Shown in pieces: positions 13,517 to 25,340 of a stretch of 64,000 bases of DNA. The notes below the pieces were generated by a model, which searched no databases, was not told the DNA's origin, and saw only the letters and a program-made list of their open reading frames with translations. Positions within the stretch are counted from its first letter, which is position 1. The number at the start of each line of letters is the position of its first letter. The stretch is from Orbilia blumenaviensis (Eukaryota; Ascomycota; Orbiliomycetes; Orbiliales; Orbiliaceae): NCBI GenBank assembly GCA_036872755.1, contig JAVHNS010000002.1, forward strand, positions 4,340,001 to 4,404,000, given 5' to 3'. The translations under genes were made by a program, and so were the position numbers.

Positions 13517-15350
13517 TGTGCTACGACCTGTTCAGACGCTAAGAGACAGTTGGCTAGAGTTTTGAAAAAATCAAAATTTTTTTTGTCAGAGGTAGATTTT
13601 GAAATGCGGTGATGGCTGTGATGAAAGCTTGTGAAGATGGTGATGATTTTTCTGAAGAAGAGGCGGTTTTTTGTTCTGATTTTACTTTTTTTTGTTTTTC
13701 TTTTTCCTGTTTCTTTCAGCTGTTGTTGATGGAAACGGTGTTCTTCTGTGAGAGGTTGGAAAGTATGACGGAGTGGAGTGGGAGGGAGGGTGCTTTAAGT
13801 GTGGGGCTGCCGGCTGCCTGTTTGGGAGTCAACCTCAGGTTCGTTGCAAACGTGCATCTGTTTTCGAGGACTTAATTACTTACCTCAGTGCCCAAGTACT
13901 TCAGTATGTATACCTACTAACGTATATTGGTTTCGGGGTTCCCGGGAGGGCGGTGCGTATACGTATCGATATGGATATGTAATAATAACAACCACCTACC
14001 TAGTATATACTCGAGCAGTCTCAGTATAGGGCTAAGCGGGGGGGGGGGAGTTGAGATCTAGGCTTCGGACGGGGTACTCAGTTAGCATAGCAGCTCTATA
14101 GATAGCATTCAGGGAAGATATGAAGTGTTGGAGTGGGTGTCTAGTGAATAAACGGAAACGGCGCGATACCACAGCGGAAGCTGGCGTGGCTTGAGCTGCA
14201 ACCGGGCTGATAAGGAATGATTCCGGTATTACTCAATCAAGCACATGTTCTTGAGTATATACGTCAGCTGGCATGCGACGACGCTTCCCTTATAACTGGG
14301 TGAAGCCAGATATCAGATAGGCCCTTGATTATCGCAAGTCGTACGCAGGTAGATTTCTGATTCAGAAGCCATCAAGCACGCACATGTATGTACCTAAGTA
14401 CCTAGTTGCGGTGGTATACCGGTATGGTTTGCTCGTGTGCGTGCACACCTCGATCATGTAAATGTGCGTAGTGTGGAGAACTCGAATAATACCTTGCAAT
14501 GAAACGAGCAAAGGGCAAAGGAGAGCTGCTTACTGGGGTGTTTTGGGGGGAACAGGAGATGGGACCGACAATGGAGATGGCGATGATGATGGGAGACAGG
14601 AGATGGGAGATGGGAGATGGCAGATGTTTGATATAACGATTCGAAGGAGAGACCTGATTTGATTTGATTCGACCCGACCCAGCCCAACTTCGTTATACAG
14701 CCTGTGACGTTTCAAGCAGGGAAGGGCAAGGCAAGGCAAGGCAAGGCAGACGACCGACAGCAAACGTCATCGGCCGCCCTTCTTTGTGTTGAATTGGTCC
14801 CCACGCTCCAGCCACACATCCATAACAGCCACAGTTTCCCCGCAAGCCACCCTCACTGTCATCTGCCAACAGTCGCAACACATAAAATATTGGTGAGAGC
14901 TTGCACTGCACTGTCGATACGTGCATGTATTGCATTTTGAGACCGACTCGGCGATATATATGCAGAGTCATTTAAAACTACGTAAGCAATAGATTGGAGC
15001 ATATGAGCACAGCTAGATATACTGATATATACCCATCCATACATATCTTGAAATGTAAATTGATTTGTGATATCATGATCAACCAAAGTAACAAATCGAT
15101 ATATATATAACATATAGAATATAGAACACCTGGCCTGCGAGTCTTGGTTCGTAAACGTAGCACCCCTTTCCCGCAAGCCCGACGCTAAAACTCGGGCCTT
15201 GCTTGTCTCTAATTGCGGACGTACATCGTACTAACTTTAATGATAATATCATATATGATAGCTAATATAATGGGGTTGATGACTACTTAAGTTATGCACT
15301 TATAAGTCTAAGCTTTCGGACTTTCAGATAACTCAGCTATCTGGACCTAG
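13517..15350. other. intergenic region with short tandem repeats
   Basis: No supported gene lies between the POM33-like start and the 3' end of the secreted orphan. Small features are a G run at about 14039-14048, a GATGGGA-type tandem at about 14589-14625 and a GGCAA pentamer tandem at about 14727-14750. The interval is otherwise AT-rich with many TATATA words near 15000-15120. Open frames here are short and featureless. Confidence 0.55.
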
Positions 15351-17525
15351 CTATGTACCTTCATCAACATCGATGGGGCCCTGAAAATCAGGTAGATGTC
15401 GCCGATCGGCATCAGTGGCACTGTCAGGTTCCTGTCCCCTTTTCGAGCGCGGTCCACGATTAAACGATCCTGACCCAAACGGCTTATCAGGTGGTATAGG
15501 TCCAGGACGGCGGAACCGGTTAGCAGCAGCGAAACCAGCGAAACCTAACCCAATAGCATCTAAAGCACGTGCAGTCCCACTTCTCGATCCAGGGCGTGCG
15601 TCTCCCCCGAGGTCATCGAGTTGGTCTTGTCTCGGACCTGCTAGAATAACAGGTTCCGCTGGAGCTTGTTGGTTTGGAATGAGAAATTGCTCGTCCTCGG
15701 CAGCGTCCTCGCGAATTCCCCCCAGCAGATGTCGAAAGCCTTGGCGACGGCGTCCTGGATTGGGTCTACTGGGCGGTGGTGCATATAAATCCTCCTCTTC
15801 TTCTTCTTCTCTTCCCCTTTCTCCTCCTCCCTCGGGTGGAGGAGCCTGGCGCTCGGGTGGGGGAGCCTGGCGCTCGGGTGGGGGAGGGATCCCGTCATCG
15901 TTGTCTGGAGGAAGCGTCACAGCCTCTATTATCCGTAGAATTCTTCCACGAAAATACATACCGGTCGAGGTTCTCCCGGTCGCTCTGTCTAGAACTAGCG
16001 TTTCTCGCTGCCCCGGCTGGAGTGGAGTCATTCGAGTCGACCAATCCTCTTGGCAATAGCAATCTAAATCAGAAGCCTCTATCTTAGCACCAAATCGGTA
16101 GGAAAAATGATCTTCCGGCGTAGGTCAACGAGAAATGGACACCGGCCCGAAAAACTGGGTGATTGTTACCATAAAGATCTTCACAGTTCTCCACGATTTC
16201 CGTAGTGCAGCTCTCTGTATTATCGCCTCCACCTCCATACCGTGAGGAGAGACCCCACCCCTCTTGCCCATGCTCTTTTTCCAATTCACAAGTGCAATCT
16301 AAGCAGCGACTTATGGCCTCTCTGATCAATTTCATAGCACCTGGAGCGCCAACTCTATTCGACACCCCGACCCAGTCTACAGGACGGCGGGCACCCCTAT
16401 TTCGGTAAAAGCTTACCGAACGAGTCACGATATCCTCTGGTTTTGCGCATTTGACAGAAACTTTGTTCATGAAGTATTCCGTCTGGGGAACCTGGGCCTC
16501 CTCACCCCCCGCGCGTTTATGATTACTGACAACCTTGACCGTAGGTCCTGGCGATGTTGAGTTGCGTTTGTCTCCTCGAATGGATTTTGGCGCGATTGTG
16601 GAGGTCAAGTCTGATGTGGACGTTGAGTTTGTTGGGACAGGCCGAAGGGTAGCTCTCGGCTGGCTCGCCAGCAGTGTCTTCGGAGTCGTGAGGAAATGTA
16701 CAGACGAGCTCGCGGTTGGAACAGGCAAGTCTCTTTTTAAGACACCTCCCCTTTGAAGCTCAGTACTTGATCCTTTGTCACTAGACCCATAAACTATCCC
16801 ACTTCCTGCGATAGCCATAGCACTTAATGACTCATCAGGCTGGTCAGGCCCTTCTATACTCATTCTTAATTGTTTATGTAAAATATGCAACTGGCAAACG
16901 GTACCTCGACTCTGCGGACCACTGTTTGATTCGTCTGCTCTCGCTTTGGTAGTTGTTTGCAGGCGGACTTGATATTCGCCACTATATGGTCCACCAACTT
17001 TTCCAGAGGCCCGACTAGGTTTTCGCTCTGATGCTAAAGAATTGAGAAGCACGTGGGCATCGCCATATCCATACTGAGGCACATCGGTTCCCAAACAAAG
17101 ACAGCCTATCGGTGTGTTTTACAACAATTTTCCGTTTAGTAAACATATATACACACCAAATAAAAGATTTCTAACTTACTACAGGTCACTCCAGAAAACC
17201 ATAAAGTGCGCAAGTGATATTTAACAGTGGCGGGAAGGTCACTGTTTCGATATATCCTTAGACTATCAGGATTAACGTGGTGATATAGCAGATTTGAGGC
17301 AGCAGTGGCTCCGAGAGAACATATTCCACGGGACTCGAATGCAGTAGTGCAAGGTATTCCAATATCGGAGATATATAGATCATCCTCGGCAATAGTGCTT
17401 TCCTCCTTGAACCTTATTGCCGCAGTGTCCACAATTTCAAAGGGCACGGCCCTTGCGGAATGGATAAATTGGCTTGCTAACAATAGTGCAAAAGGTGCTA
17501 TTAGACAGAATTGAGACTTTATCAT
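15351..17525 (-). CDS. secreted protein of unknown function with Cys-rich N-terminus and Pro/Arg-rich tail, 680 aa
   Basis: I do not recognise the family. Exons are 17525..17180, 17105..16170 and 16111..15351. The first donor is a perfect GTAAGT, the second intron is 58 bp, and both joints keep frame for 680 residues. The N-terminus is a typical secretory signal (MIKSQFC, a hydrophobic core, then 'HSARA'). A region with several Cys spans the first joint ('GVTCSCLCLG'), and further Cys pairs are near 'CLDCTCELE'. The middle is Ser/Thr-rich. The last exon encodes three 'PPPERQA'-like units, an acidic Glu run and an Arg/Pro-rich end. Dibasic KR sites ('VLKRDLPV', 'SNHKRAGG', 'RSKRGQ') could be Kex2 cuts. 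A nearer upstream ATG (17570) would put extra residues before the signal and is less likely. The 3' end could extend through another intron, since GTACAT overlaps the stop. Confidence 0.7.
15838..15890 (-). repeat. 21-bp tandem repeat coding PPPERQA units
   Basis: About 2.5 near-identical copies of a 21-bp unit (plus-strand 'GCCTGGCGCTCGGGTGGGG') lie inside the last exon of the secreted orphan and encode repeated Pro-Pro-Pro-Glu-Arg-Gln-Ala. An adjoining CTT/CTC-rich tract encodes a Glu run. Copy number is likely to vary between strains. Confidence 0.75.
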
Positions 17526-19428
17526 AATTCTGTATATTACTTTATACTGATCTATCAATCTAGGACTCAAATAGTAAAGTATTATATGCTTAGGTTGGTA
17601 ACGTTGCAGGGTTCCGATCCAGGCCCGTAGAGTAAGGTAACAAAGTTTTGCTTAGTGTAAAACCCGTAATATACACCAGCTCCTCGACCTATACCTCAAT
17701 AGTGATATTAGCGTAGTATAACTTAATATAGCTATTCTCGGGTCGCAACGTTGATACCCAAATACTCGCAAATTATATGATTGACTAGAACCTCAATCAC
17801 AAGGCGTGGAGCCTGTGCAGTATCTTTTTCGAAACTAAGTATACAAGTACTTAATTCGCTTGCGTAAGTAGTTATGCTGAAATTAATTCCAACGCATCGT
17901 TATGCATACTCGATGGAGAAAGAAAAAATATAGGAAAGAAATAAAGAGGTATTGAAGTCCAATTAACTATAAGTTTGTGATGGAAATCAATTGGCCACAT
18001 CGCATTATAAAATCAAGAGTCTCGGTGAGCTCTGAGACCCTAGTATATTACTGTTGGATAGTAAAAAATCATAAGACAAGGCTATATGTGTACCTGCGCA
18101 TATATACTAAATGTGGAATGTTGGAATTTGATGGCGCCATGGCGCCAACTGCGTTAGAAGCTATAGGGCCTTTTCTTAGGGTCAACCAGCACCCGAAACT
18201 CGAGCTCGATGATTTGTTATAATTTAGCATATTACATTCCGAGATGCGTTTGTGTGCTGCTCTGACAGTGGAATCGGCTTGTACCATTTTGCTAATTTAA
18301 AATTGATTATTATCGTGGCCGCCTACGCATCAATGCAACATACAAACTTTTCAAAAACCATAGTTAACTATTTACTTAACAAAACCATCATACATTAACA
18401 TTAACATTCTAAAGCATTATTGCATACGTTTTAAATTCAAGTTTACAGGTTGTAACCAGTGTTTTACTGATATGCATTGTTTTAACTTGATATTACCTAC
18501 CGGTCCATCAAATTTAGCTAGGTAACTCTCCCGTGGGCAGTACTGGAGCCTTGGTGAGCCTGGCTTAATTGATCAAGATTTCGCATTTTAGTGTAGTGAT
18601 ATCGATAGAATGCTGGAATCGGCCACAATATCTAGAGACGCACATTGGTGTTTATATTTAAGCACTAGTTATATATAGCTAGGCATGTAGGCGGGCTCGA
18701 CGCTGAGTAGATGTTGACAATATATCATGAGCCCGGCTCAAGTGCGACTAACTTATCATATATACCTAAATAGCAACTCATCAAGATATATTAGTCACAA
18801 TCAGGGGTGACAAAACATACATACCAGAAATAAGTCACGAACGTATAGATCAGGTGTGCCGGACCAAATATTAGAAAGATTCCAGAGGGGGCATATATAC
18901 AAATGTGTGGCAAAAGAAGGAGGAGGGGAGATGATAGATAGTAGAAACAGTGTAAACAGTGCAAATATTTTTATCTTGAAAATATTTCAAGTTGTCAGGT
19001 GTCGTGTCTATAGCAGTCTGTGAATATCTATATACATATATCAATAGCAATACTGTAATACAAAACTTTACTTTGTAAGCTTATATATATGAGATAGAAT
19101 ATTCGCATAGATATAGTGGTTACAGGGTAATCCATTCGTATAAGTATTTTAGAGCCAAAGCGTCGTTCATGTATACTACAGGATATATTAATTAGGCAAG
19201 TTGATATGCTGTTTGTATATAAGTATATAAGTGCGGAGTTGGCCCAAAAGCCCAAAACGAAACTTTTTGAAACGTTTCAAGCCTTCAGTTTAAGGACCTC
19301 ATATTCTAGGGAGCTCAAAACTACACAATAAACCTGCAATTACGTAGTTGTAGGATATAGCTCCACCATCCCATATATATTGCATGACATAACAGCCTAA
19401 CCATAAGTGAGTTTGACTGAGGACTTGA
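17526..19428. other. AT-rich gene-free region
   Basis: No coding region could be supported. The sequence is rich in TATA/ATAT words and short in long open frames. It contains one 16-bp perfect palindrome at 18132-18147. It separates the secreted orphan from the first subtilase-like gene, both on the minus strand. Confidence 0.5.
18132..18147. repeat. 16-bp perfect palindrome TGGCGCCATGGCGCCA
   Basis: This GC-rich palindrome equals its own reverse complement and also contains the 7-bp direct repeat TGGCGCC/ATGGCGCC. It stands out from a very AT-rich surrounding. No function is known. Confidence 0.8.
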
Positions 19429-21749
19429 TCATAGCATCATGGTATCAGCTATCGGGCATACTGATTGCTCAATACCGCTTATTGACCCATTGCGACGGAT
19501 AAGCCCAGGACTTTGTTTCATTTGTATTATACCTGAATCCTCCCTTTTGGCTCTAAGGATAGCAGTTGTTTGGCTTAGGAGCCTCTTTTTTAGCTCATCT
19601 TCACTATTCCGAAAGAATTCCCGAGTCAGTGGGCCAAAAACTGGGTCTAATGGCCTTGACCTAACTAATGGGCATATGCTTCGCGCCCCATTGAAAATGA
19701 CCTCGGGGCGTTTTTGAAAAGGCCCATGGACACCGAGAGGCGATGCCCAATCATCCCTTGGATACGCATAAGCGAGCAAGACCTGAATAGCTTGATTTGC
19801 GGTAAGCCCTAGGGATATGTAATAGGCGAGTAATCCGGCTGTTGTTGCTGCGCCTTCTCATCCGAATATTACTGGTCAGCGCCATGCTTTTATTATATTC
19901 ACCGGAATGGGTAGAACAGCACACCATAGCAAGGGCCATCTACAAAGCCGTAGTTAAAGCGATCTTGAACAGGTGATACCTCCAGCTCATTGAATTTGGA
20001 TGCCGTTAGCGCAACTTTTATGCCCTTCGCAGGTGCCCAGATTTCCATCCTTCTATCAGTTTGATAGCTGTTGAGCCAATGCGCCATATCAACTCCACCG
20101 ACAACCATTATGTATTCTTTGTGCTTAAGTGTCAGTCCGACATTTGCGGGGAAAAGCATTACAGGATTTGAGTCATAATATGTTTCTTCGTTTTTGGATT
20201 CCTAGTCATGGTAATTACTATGGTTAGAAAGGTTTCGAGGAATTAGAGCCGAAGGGCTATCACAAGGTCTATCCAGCTGACATACCTTCCCACTACCAAC
20301 TGGAATAACAAACTTTATCCCCAACTTGCCCATTTCCTCCATCATCTCCAGCATAATCTCCCGGAAAGACCCATCGAAAGTTTCGGGATCACGAGTATGT
20401 TCCTCATCTCTACCGCTGTCATAGAAGAATCCTGAGGACATACTTACAATGATACTTTTCCCTCTGTAGGTACGCTTAAGTGCGTCAACGTCTGCCCATA
20501 TCTTGTAGAGGCTATCCAAAATATGTATGCGGGATGTTTTCCCATTTTTGTCGCAATTCACAACTACAGTCGTTCTCCATGGCGAGCGCGCTATCCCAAC
20601 CGTACCCCCTAATATTTTAGACATTATTGCGGTTCCATGTCCCCAACTGTAATCCCGGAAAATATTCTGTGGTGGTGGGAATGGACGACTCCTGTATATT
20701 GTTTTAGACTTATGTTGTATATCTTTTAGAAAAGCCACTCCTGAGAACAAACTCGAGACCTCGATCGAGGGTTCCTTGGGAAAATCTTAGGTTTTCAGAT
20801 ACTTACCAAAGCCAATTCTTCTTCTCCCGCTCAGATAGGTGAGAAAACTCCTAAACGTCACTCGCCGAATATCTTAACCATCTGGTACAACAATACAAAA
20901 GAAAAAAGCATCAAAGAAAACGCAAAGGAATGACATAATACGGGGCACCAGTCACCTTGAAGGTGTTGATGGGTCTAGGAGATTGTGATACCTGATGATT
21001 TATATCATATCCTTTACAAATAACATATATCACCGCTTCGGTCCCCGGCTTTTGATCGAATCGGTAACGTTCTTCCCACCAGCGTCTGGCTGGTGTTGGA
21101 TGTGACCATATCCACCTTGGTAGTGATATTGCTCGCAGGTCATAGGGAGCTCTGTCCTGAAAAGTTATAGCACGTTTACTAAAATACCTAAGAGCACCGA
21201 CGCCCAGCTCCCTAGCTGAGACCTTGGACTTTTGTATAATCGAGCGCTTCAGCATATTCCGACGGGGCCTTCGTAGTACCGTTTCCAATTCTCTATAGTC
21301 GTAAGTATCTACCAACGGCTTCCAAGACGCGATCTTATATTATTTTATTATGGCGTATCAGCATTGGTTTCGTATGCATTATGACAAAATAGTAGAATCC
21401 GTCACTTAAGTTCAAGGATATGCTCGGAACTCACAACAGTACGCCTCCGCGCGATGAGTTCAGCGAGTGCCTTCTCAGTAGCGGAGAAACTAAACCACCA
21501 ATACCCTAGCATCGGGTCGCCCCCCTCGAAATATGTGGGACTGTTATCTAGAGCCTTTATTTCAAATAACATTTTATCTGTTTGGTCGTGTTTATGGAAG
21601 CCTGGTTGAACTAGAACTACCCACTGGATTACATCCTCGCTAACGGGACTGTCAATATCACCTGCAGCGCTAAGACGTTCCAACATTGCCATAGTCGTAA
21701 TCGTAAGGCTCACGAGCCAAAGGGGCAGGAAACACGTTATTTTCATCAT
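19429..21749 (-). CDS. secreted subtilisin-like (S8) pseudoprotease, triad degenerate, about 593 aa
   Basis: The model has five exons: 21749..21435, 21333..20992, 20708..20286, 20201..19925 and 19853..19429. A signal peptide (MMKITCFLPLWLVSL...) and an I9-like propeptide region precede the peptidase domain. The S8 landmarks are in order. 'VIYVICKGYDINH' stands where VIDTGxDxxH is expected, so Asp is Cys (about 211). 'WGHGTAIMSKILGG' keeps the His (about 243). 'VIPVGSGK' replaces AAGNE, so the oxyanion Asn is Ser (about 358). 'GPCYGAATTAGLLAY' replaces GTSxAxPxVAGL, so Ser is Cys (about 451). All exons are open, and the joints match the two paralogues downstream in this window. Substrate cleavage is therefore unlikely. 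A binding, inhibitory or decoy role is only inferred. The start of exon 3 is the least certain boundary (CAG|AAT at about 20665 is an alternative). Confidence 0.75.
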
Positions 21750-23328
21750 ATATGCTTAGCTTGACTCCAAGTGGGATTTTGTCTCGTTTTTGTTTTGGTA
21801 AAGGCTTATATGAAATTCGAAAGGGATTGGTCCTAGATTAGCGTAATACGCTAATTTCAACGTATGTGTAGGGATATATTTATTAAATTTGAGAGGGAAT
21901 ATATTCTGGTTAGAAAGTTTACCCACAGAACAGTCTGAAGTGGGTATGAAATCCATGTCGTTACATAGGCTCGAAAATGGGCTACTTTACATATTCAATG
22001 GTCTATAGTCCCGGTTAGCTTGCTTATAGTCGCGGCCTGGTCGATGATTCGTCAATACACATAGAGCTGGCCTAAAATCCGATTAACTGGGACGTCTGAC
22101 TTATGTACGCATATGCGCCCAGGTATTCGAACGGCAAAGCTGAATAGTCTACGAAGAGTTGATGTTTCACCCTCTAAAACTTTATTAACAGTCGATGTAA
22201 CAAAACGTGCGGGCTTACTAGAGGTTGATTAGTTGACTCGATTACTAAATAATTGGGTTGGATCTATAGCTAGTCTCGGGTTGGATCTATAGCTAGTCTC
22301 GGGTTGGATCAAACAACAGTAAATCCAACATAGACCAATAACGGCTGCAAAGCGTGAGCCATAGTACCTCATTTCTTGCTGTGCCAGGCTTAATGGATGC
22401 ATTTTTGTCTCGTCAACCTGCCCTCAAACCTCGCCCATGTAAAATATTCTGCGCTGAATTCTTTAAAAACGTATCGCAGCGACCTTTTCGGTATAGCGCC
22501 GTTCTAATTGGCTCGGATCTTAGTACATGTATACGGTATTGATATATATGCTAGCTTGCGGTTAGTAGGCTGGGGCGAATATATTTAACAGACAAAGCAA
22601 CAATTAGCACGCCCAGGGACTCTAGTACTCCAGACTAGAGCATCTAGCAAATGCTATACATCCTGAATATACTGTTTGAATAATTGAAGTTATTTAATAA
22701 AGTTTGTTGATAAAACAACAGCGCCCAGTTAGTTGCTAGAGCGCAGTCACCTTAAATTCGTCTCTTTGTTCTTTTTGCTCTTTTTTTCTAGCTACATGTA
22801 CTCTATTCACTGTTATTATATACTTGGAAATAATCCCTTATGGTTTCACTTCGTCGAGCCATCTGCCAAGATTTCCAGACAAGATAATTTAGTGGCCCTT
22901 ATTCGAGTGTACGTAGTCGGATGTACGTTTTAATTAATATGTAATTTCAGATACCTCAATGACGTACACGATAGAATCTTCTGCTAGCAACTATATTATC
23001 GCTACAAGTGGTTTAACTTGAAGATGTACTGCTTTGACTTTGGCTGCTACCGTCCGATAATCAAATCCCACCTAAACTTTTATCAATATGTCTAAATGGC
23101 CAAAAAAGACTTAGTATTTATATTCATACACTGAAAGAACTGTTGTTGGCGGACGCCTCTGTACTGATATCTTCTAAACTTTAAGCATATTAATTATGAG
23201 AACGCAATAAAGTTTAAAAGGTATAGAACTAGGATTGACGGTAGTCTCGTAGTATTGAAGGAATGGTGTTTTCGCGAAGGATTCAACTCGGAGATCAACG
23301 TTTTAAAATTTTCGAGATTTTATCTCAC
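21750..23328. other. AT-rich intergenic region between two subtilase paralogues
   Basis: No gene was found here. The region would hold the promoter of the pseudoprotease-like gene and the 3' end of the second subtilase. It contains a short 23-bp tandem duplication at 22255-22310. Confidence 0.5.
22255..22310. repeat. 23-bp tandem repeat, about 2.4 copies
   Basis: Two full copies and a partial third of 'GGGTTGGATCTATAGCTAGT' plus CTC follow each other without mismatch. This is a recent tandem duplication by slippage or unequal exchange. No coding role. Confidence 0.85.
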
Positions 23329-25340
23329 CTATGGAAGCTCATATTCTTCTAACCGTTCTTGTTGAGCCTTGTAACTCGGCCAGTCCCACTTATTAATCCC
23401 ATTCCAAACTAAGGGAGGACCGTTAGGAACACGCTTATGTGCAAGCCTATATAGTAAATCTACCACATTTTCCATCTGGATACCGTGTGAAATCATTGAG
23501 GCCATTATACCTGTTACGGTAGGCGCGGCTACTAGTTCGTTAGTGGAATATAGTTATATATGATTCGCAAGGCGTAATATCATTCTAAATAACCTCATAG
23601 ACTAAGGGGACGCTTAGCGGACTAACCAAACGATGACCCAGACACAATTTCAAAAGTCTCTTCGCCACTTTCGTCGAATCCTGCGACATGGATATGCGTG
23701 CCAGGGGCCCATATCCTCATATTGCCAGAACGTTGGAATCTATTCCGGTCATCGAGACCTGTTCCCCCAACCAATATCATAGTATATGGAAATGCTTGCG
23801 CGTGGCGCTGAGGAAACCCTAACTCTATTCCCTATATCTATTGATTAGCGAAACGGGTGAAGCATTGTTATCGTCTTAGACCCTACTGGACTGCGATTTC
23901 CCGCGGCTCCAACTATTTTGACGTTTTTCAACTTCGAGAACTCTCCCATCAAGTGGTAAGAATACAATTGTATAATGTTATTTGTCGAAGTGCGATGAGG
24001 TAGGTGCTCCTCCTTGATTTCTGCTGCTGCATTGTTGGTCGGATCGATCATATCAAAAGTCCAGGAAATATTTATAATGACCGGTTTTCCAGGGTTGTAT
24101 TGTCGGATGTGATCGTATATCTTGAGCAGAGCAGAAAAGTAGTGAGCGGTGGTTATCTCGCCTCGAAAATTAGAGCATTGAACAACGACTATGCCGGCCT
24201 TTGGTGCAGTGCCTATGCGTAGCCCAGCAATTTTACTAATAACTGCAGTGCCGTGGAAATTGTTGCGGTAGGTATCGGTAATCCTGTCATCTGGGTTCTA
24301 AATTTAATTTATAAAATATATTATAAAGATACTTTAATTCATACCCAGTATACTTCGTTCGATGATAGGGTCATACCGGCTCTGCCCAGATATAGTCCTC
24401 CACTCGTACTTCTCGCAAAATCTTTTGGTGAATTCGCGGACATATCAGAACTGTTGATTTGCGACATCAATGGACACAGTGCTAAGATATTCAATTACCT
24501 TATGCGTATGTAAATACCCAACAAGACCTCCGGAATCAGGGACATAGACCGTTACTCCTTCTCCTTCTCCATCTTTGCGTGTGAAATATAGACCCTTTAG
24601 ATCCTCTAATCCCACATTTGGCGGTTGAGATAGTTTTTTCATCTCATCAAATGGTTCTTCGAATACTCTAATAGCTGATAAATCTCTTCTATCTGCTCTG
24701 TGTGCCGACCCAATGTTAGGCCTGCTTCTCATTTCCGGAATGGTCTCATTTCTTAATAACCCTCTTCTACCCATTCGTCCCCCTGGGTGTGGCTTTGCTT
24801 GAATATGTTGCTTTATTTTCCTGGGTCTCACTTGGTAGGGGACCTCTCCATAGGATACAAGCTTGAACAGTAAAATATCAAGTTAAATTCGCATTCGTAA
24901 GCTTAGTTGACCAATTTCAACGGGTTTGTACTTCCTGTAAGCGTTGCCATACCACTTACATACTCCTTATAGTTGTCCCAAAAACGTCGTGTATCCACAG
25001 AAAAGTCAAGATCAACAGTAAAAAAGAATGTTCCTAAATACCGGCTACCGATGGTGGATACTCCGCTTTTAGATGTTCCATGCCGGGCAGCAAAAACGAT
25101 CAAAGCGCTTCGGATTACGCTCAAACTTGAATCATCCTGCATAAATGTCCGTTTAATCACGAACCACCATAGTTTCCGATCTTTGCCGAGTCGACTATTC
25201 GCACTACCGTTGCTGCCACTTGAGTAGTTACTGGCAGAGTCACTGATATTATCAGATGCCGACTCGCTCTCTGCACCTGTAATCGCTGAATAGAATAGAA
25301 AGGAACCCATGATAACGACAAAAACGTTGGCTAATCTCAT
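23329..25340 (-). CDS. secreted subtilisin-like serine protease (S8), about 519 aa
   Basis: Exons are 25340..24960, 24861..24499, 24297..23887, 23831..23627 and 23528..23329. A signal peptide (MRLANVFVVIMGSFLFYSA) is followed by a Ser/Asn/Gly-rich stretch and a propeptide-like region. The catalytic residues are present: Asp in 'VYVPDSGG' (about 236), His in 'NNFHGTAVISKIAG' (about 263), oxyanion Asn in 'VGAAGNRSP' (about 382) and Ser in 'GSSFAAPTVTG' (about 452). The Thr of GTS is Ser, which is tolerated in the family. Introns fall at the same places as in the other two paralogues. The 201-bp intron after the Asp exon is long for this window and could hide a very small exon. The enzyme should be an extracellular endopeptidase with unknown substrate. 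The insert between Asp and His is short, and the protein ends soon after the domain. Confidence 0.83.

Noticed and set aside
15415..16059. 214-codon plus-strand frame
   Set aside because: It is the antisense shadow of the last exon of the secreted orphan, kept open by its repeated Pro/Arg/Glu codons.
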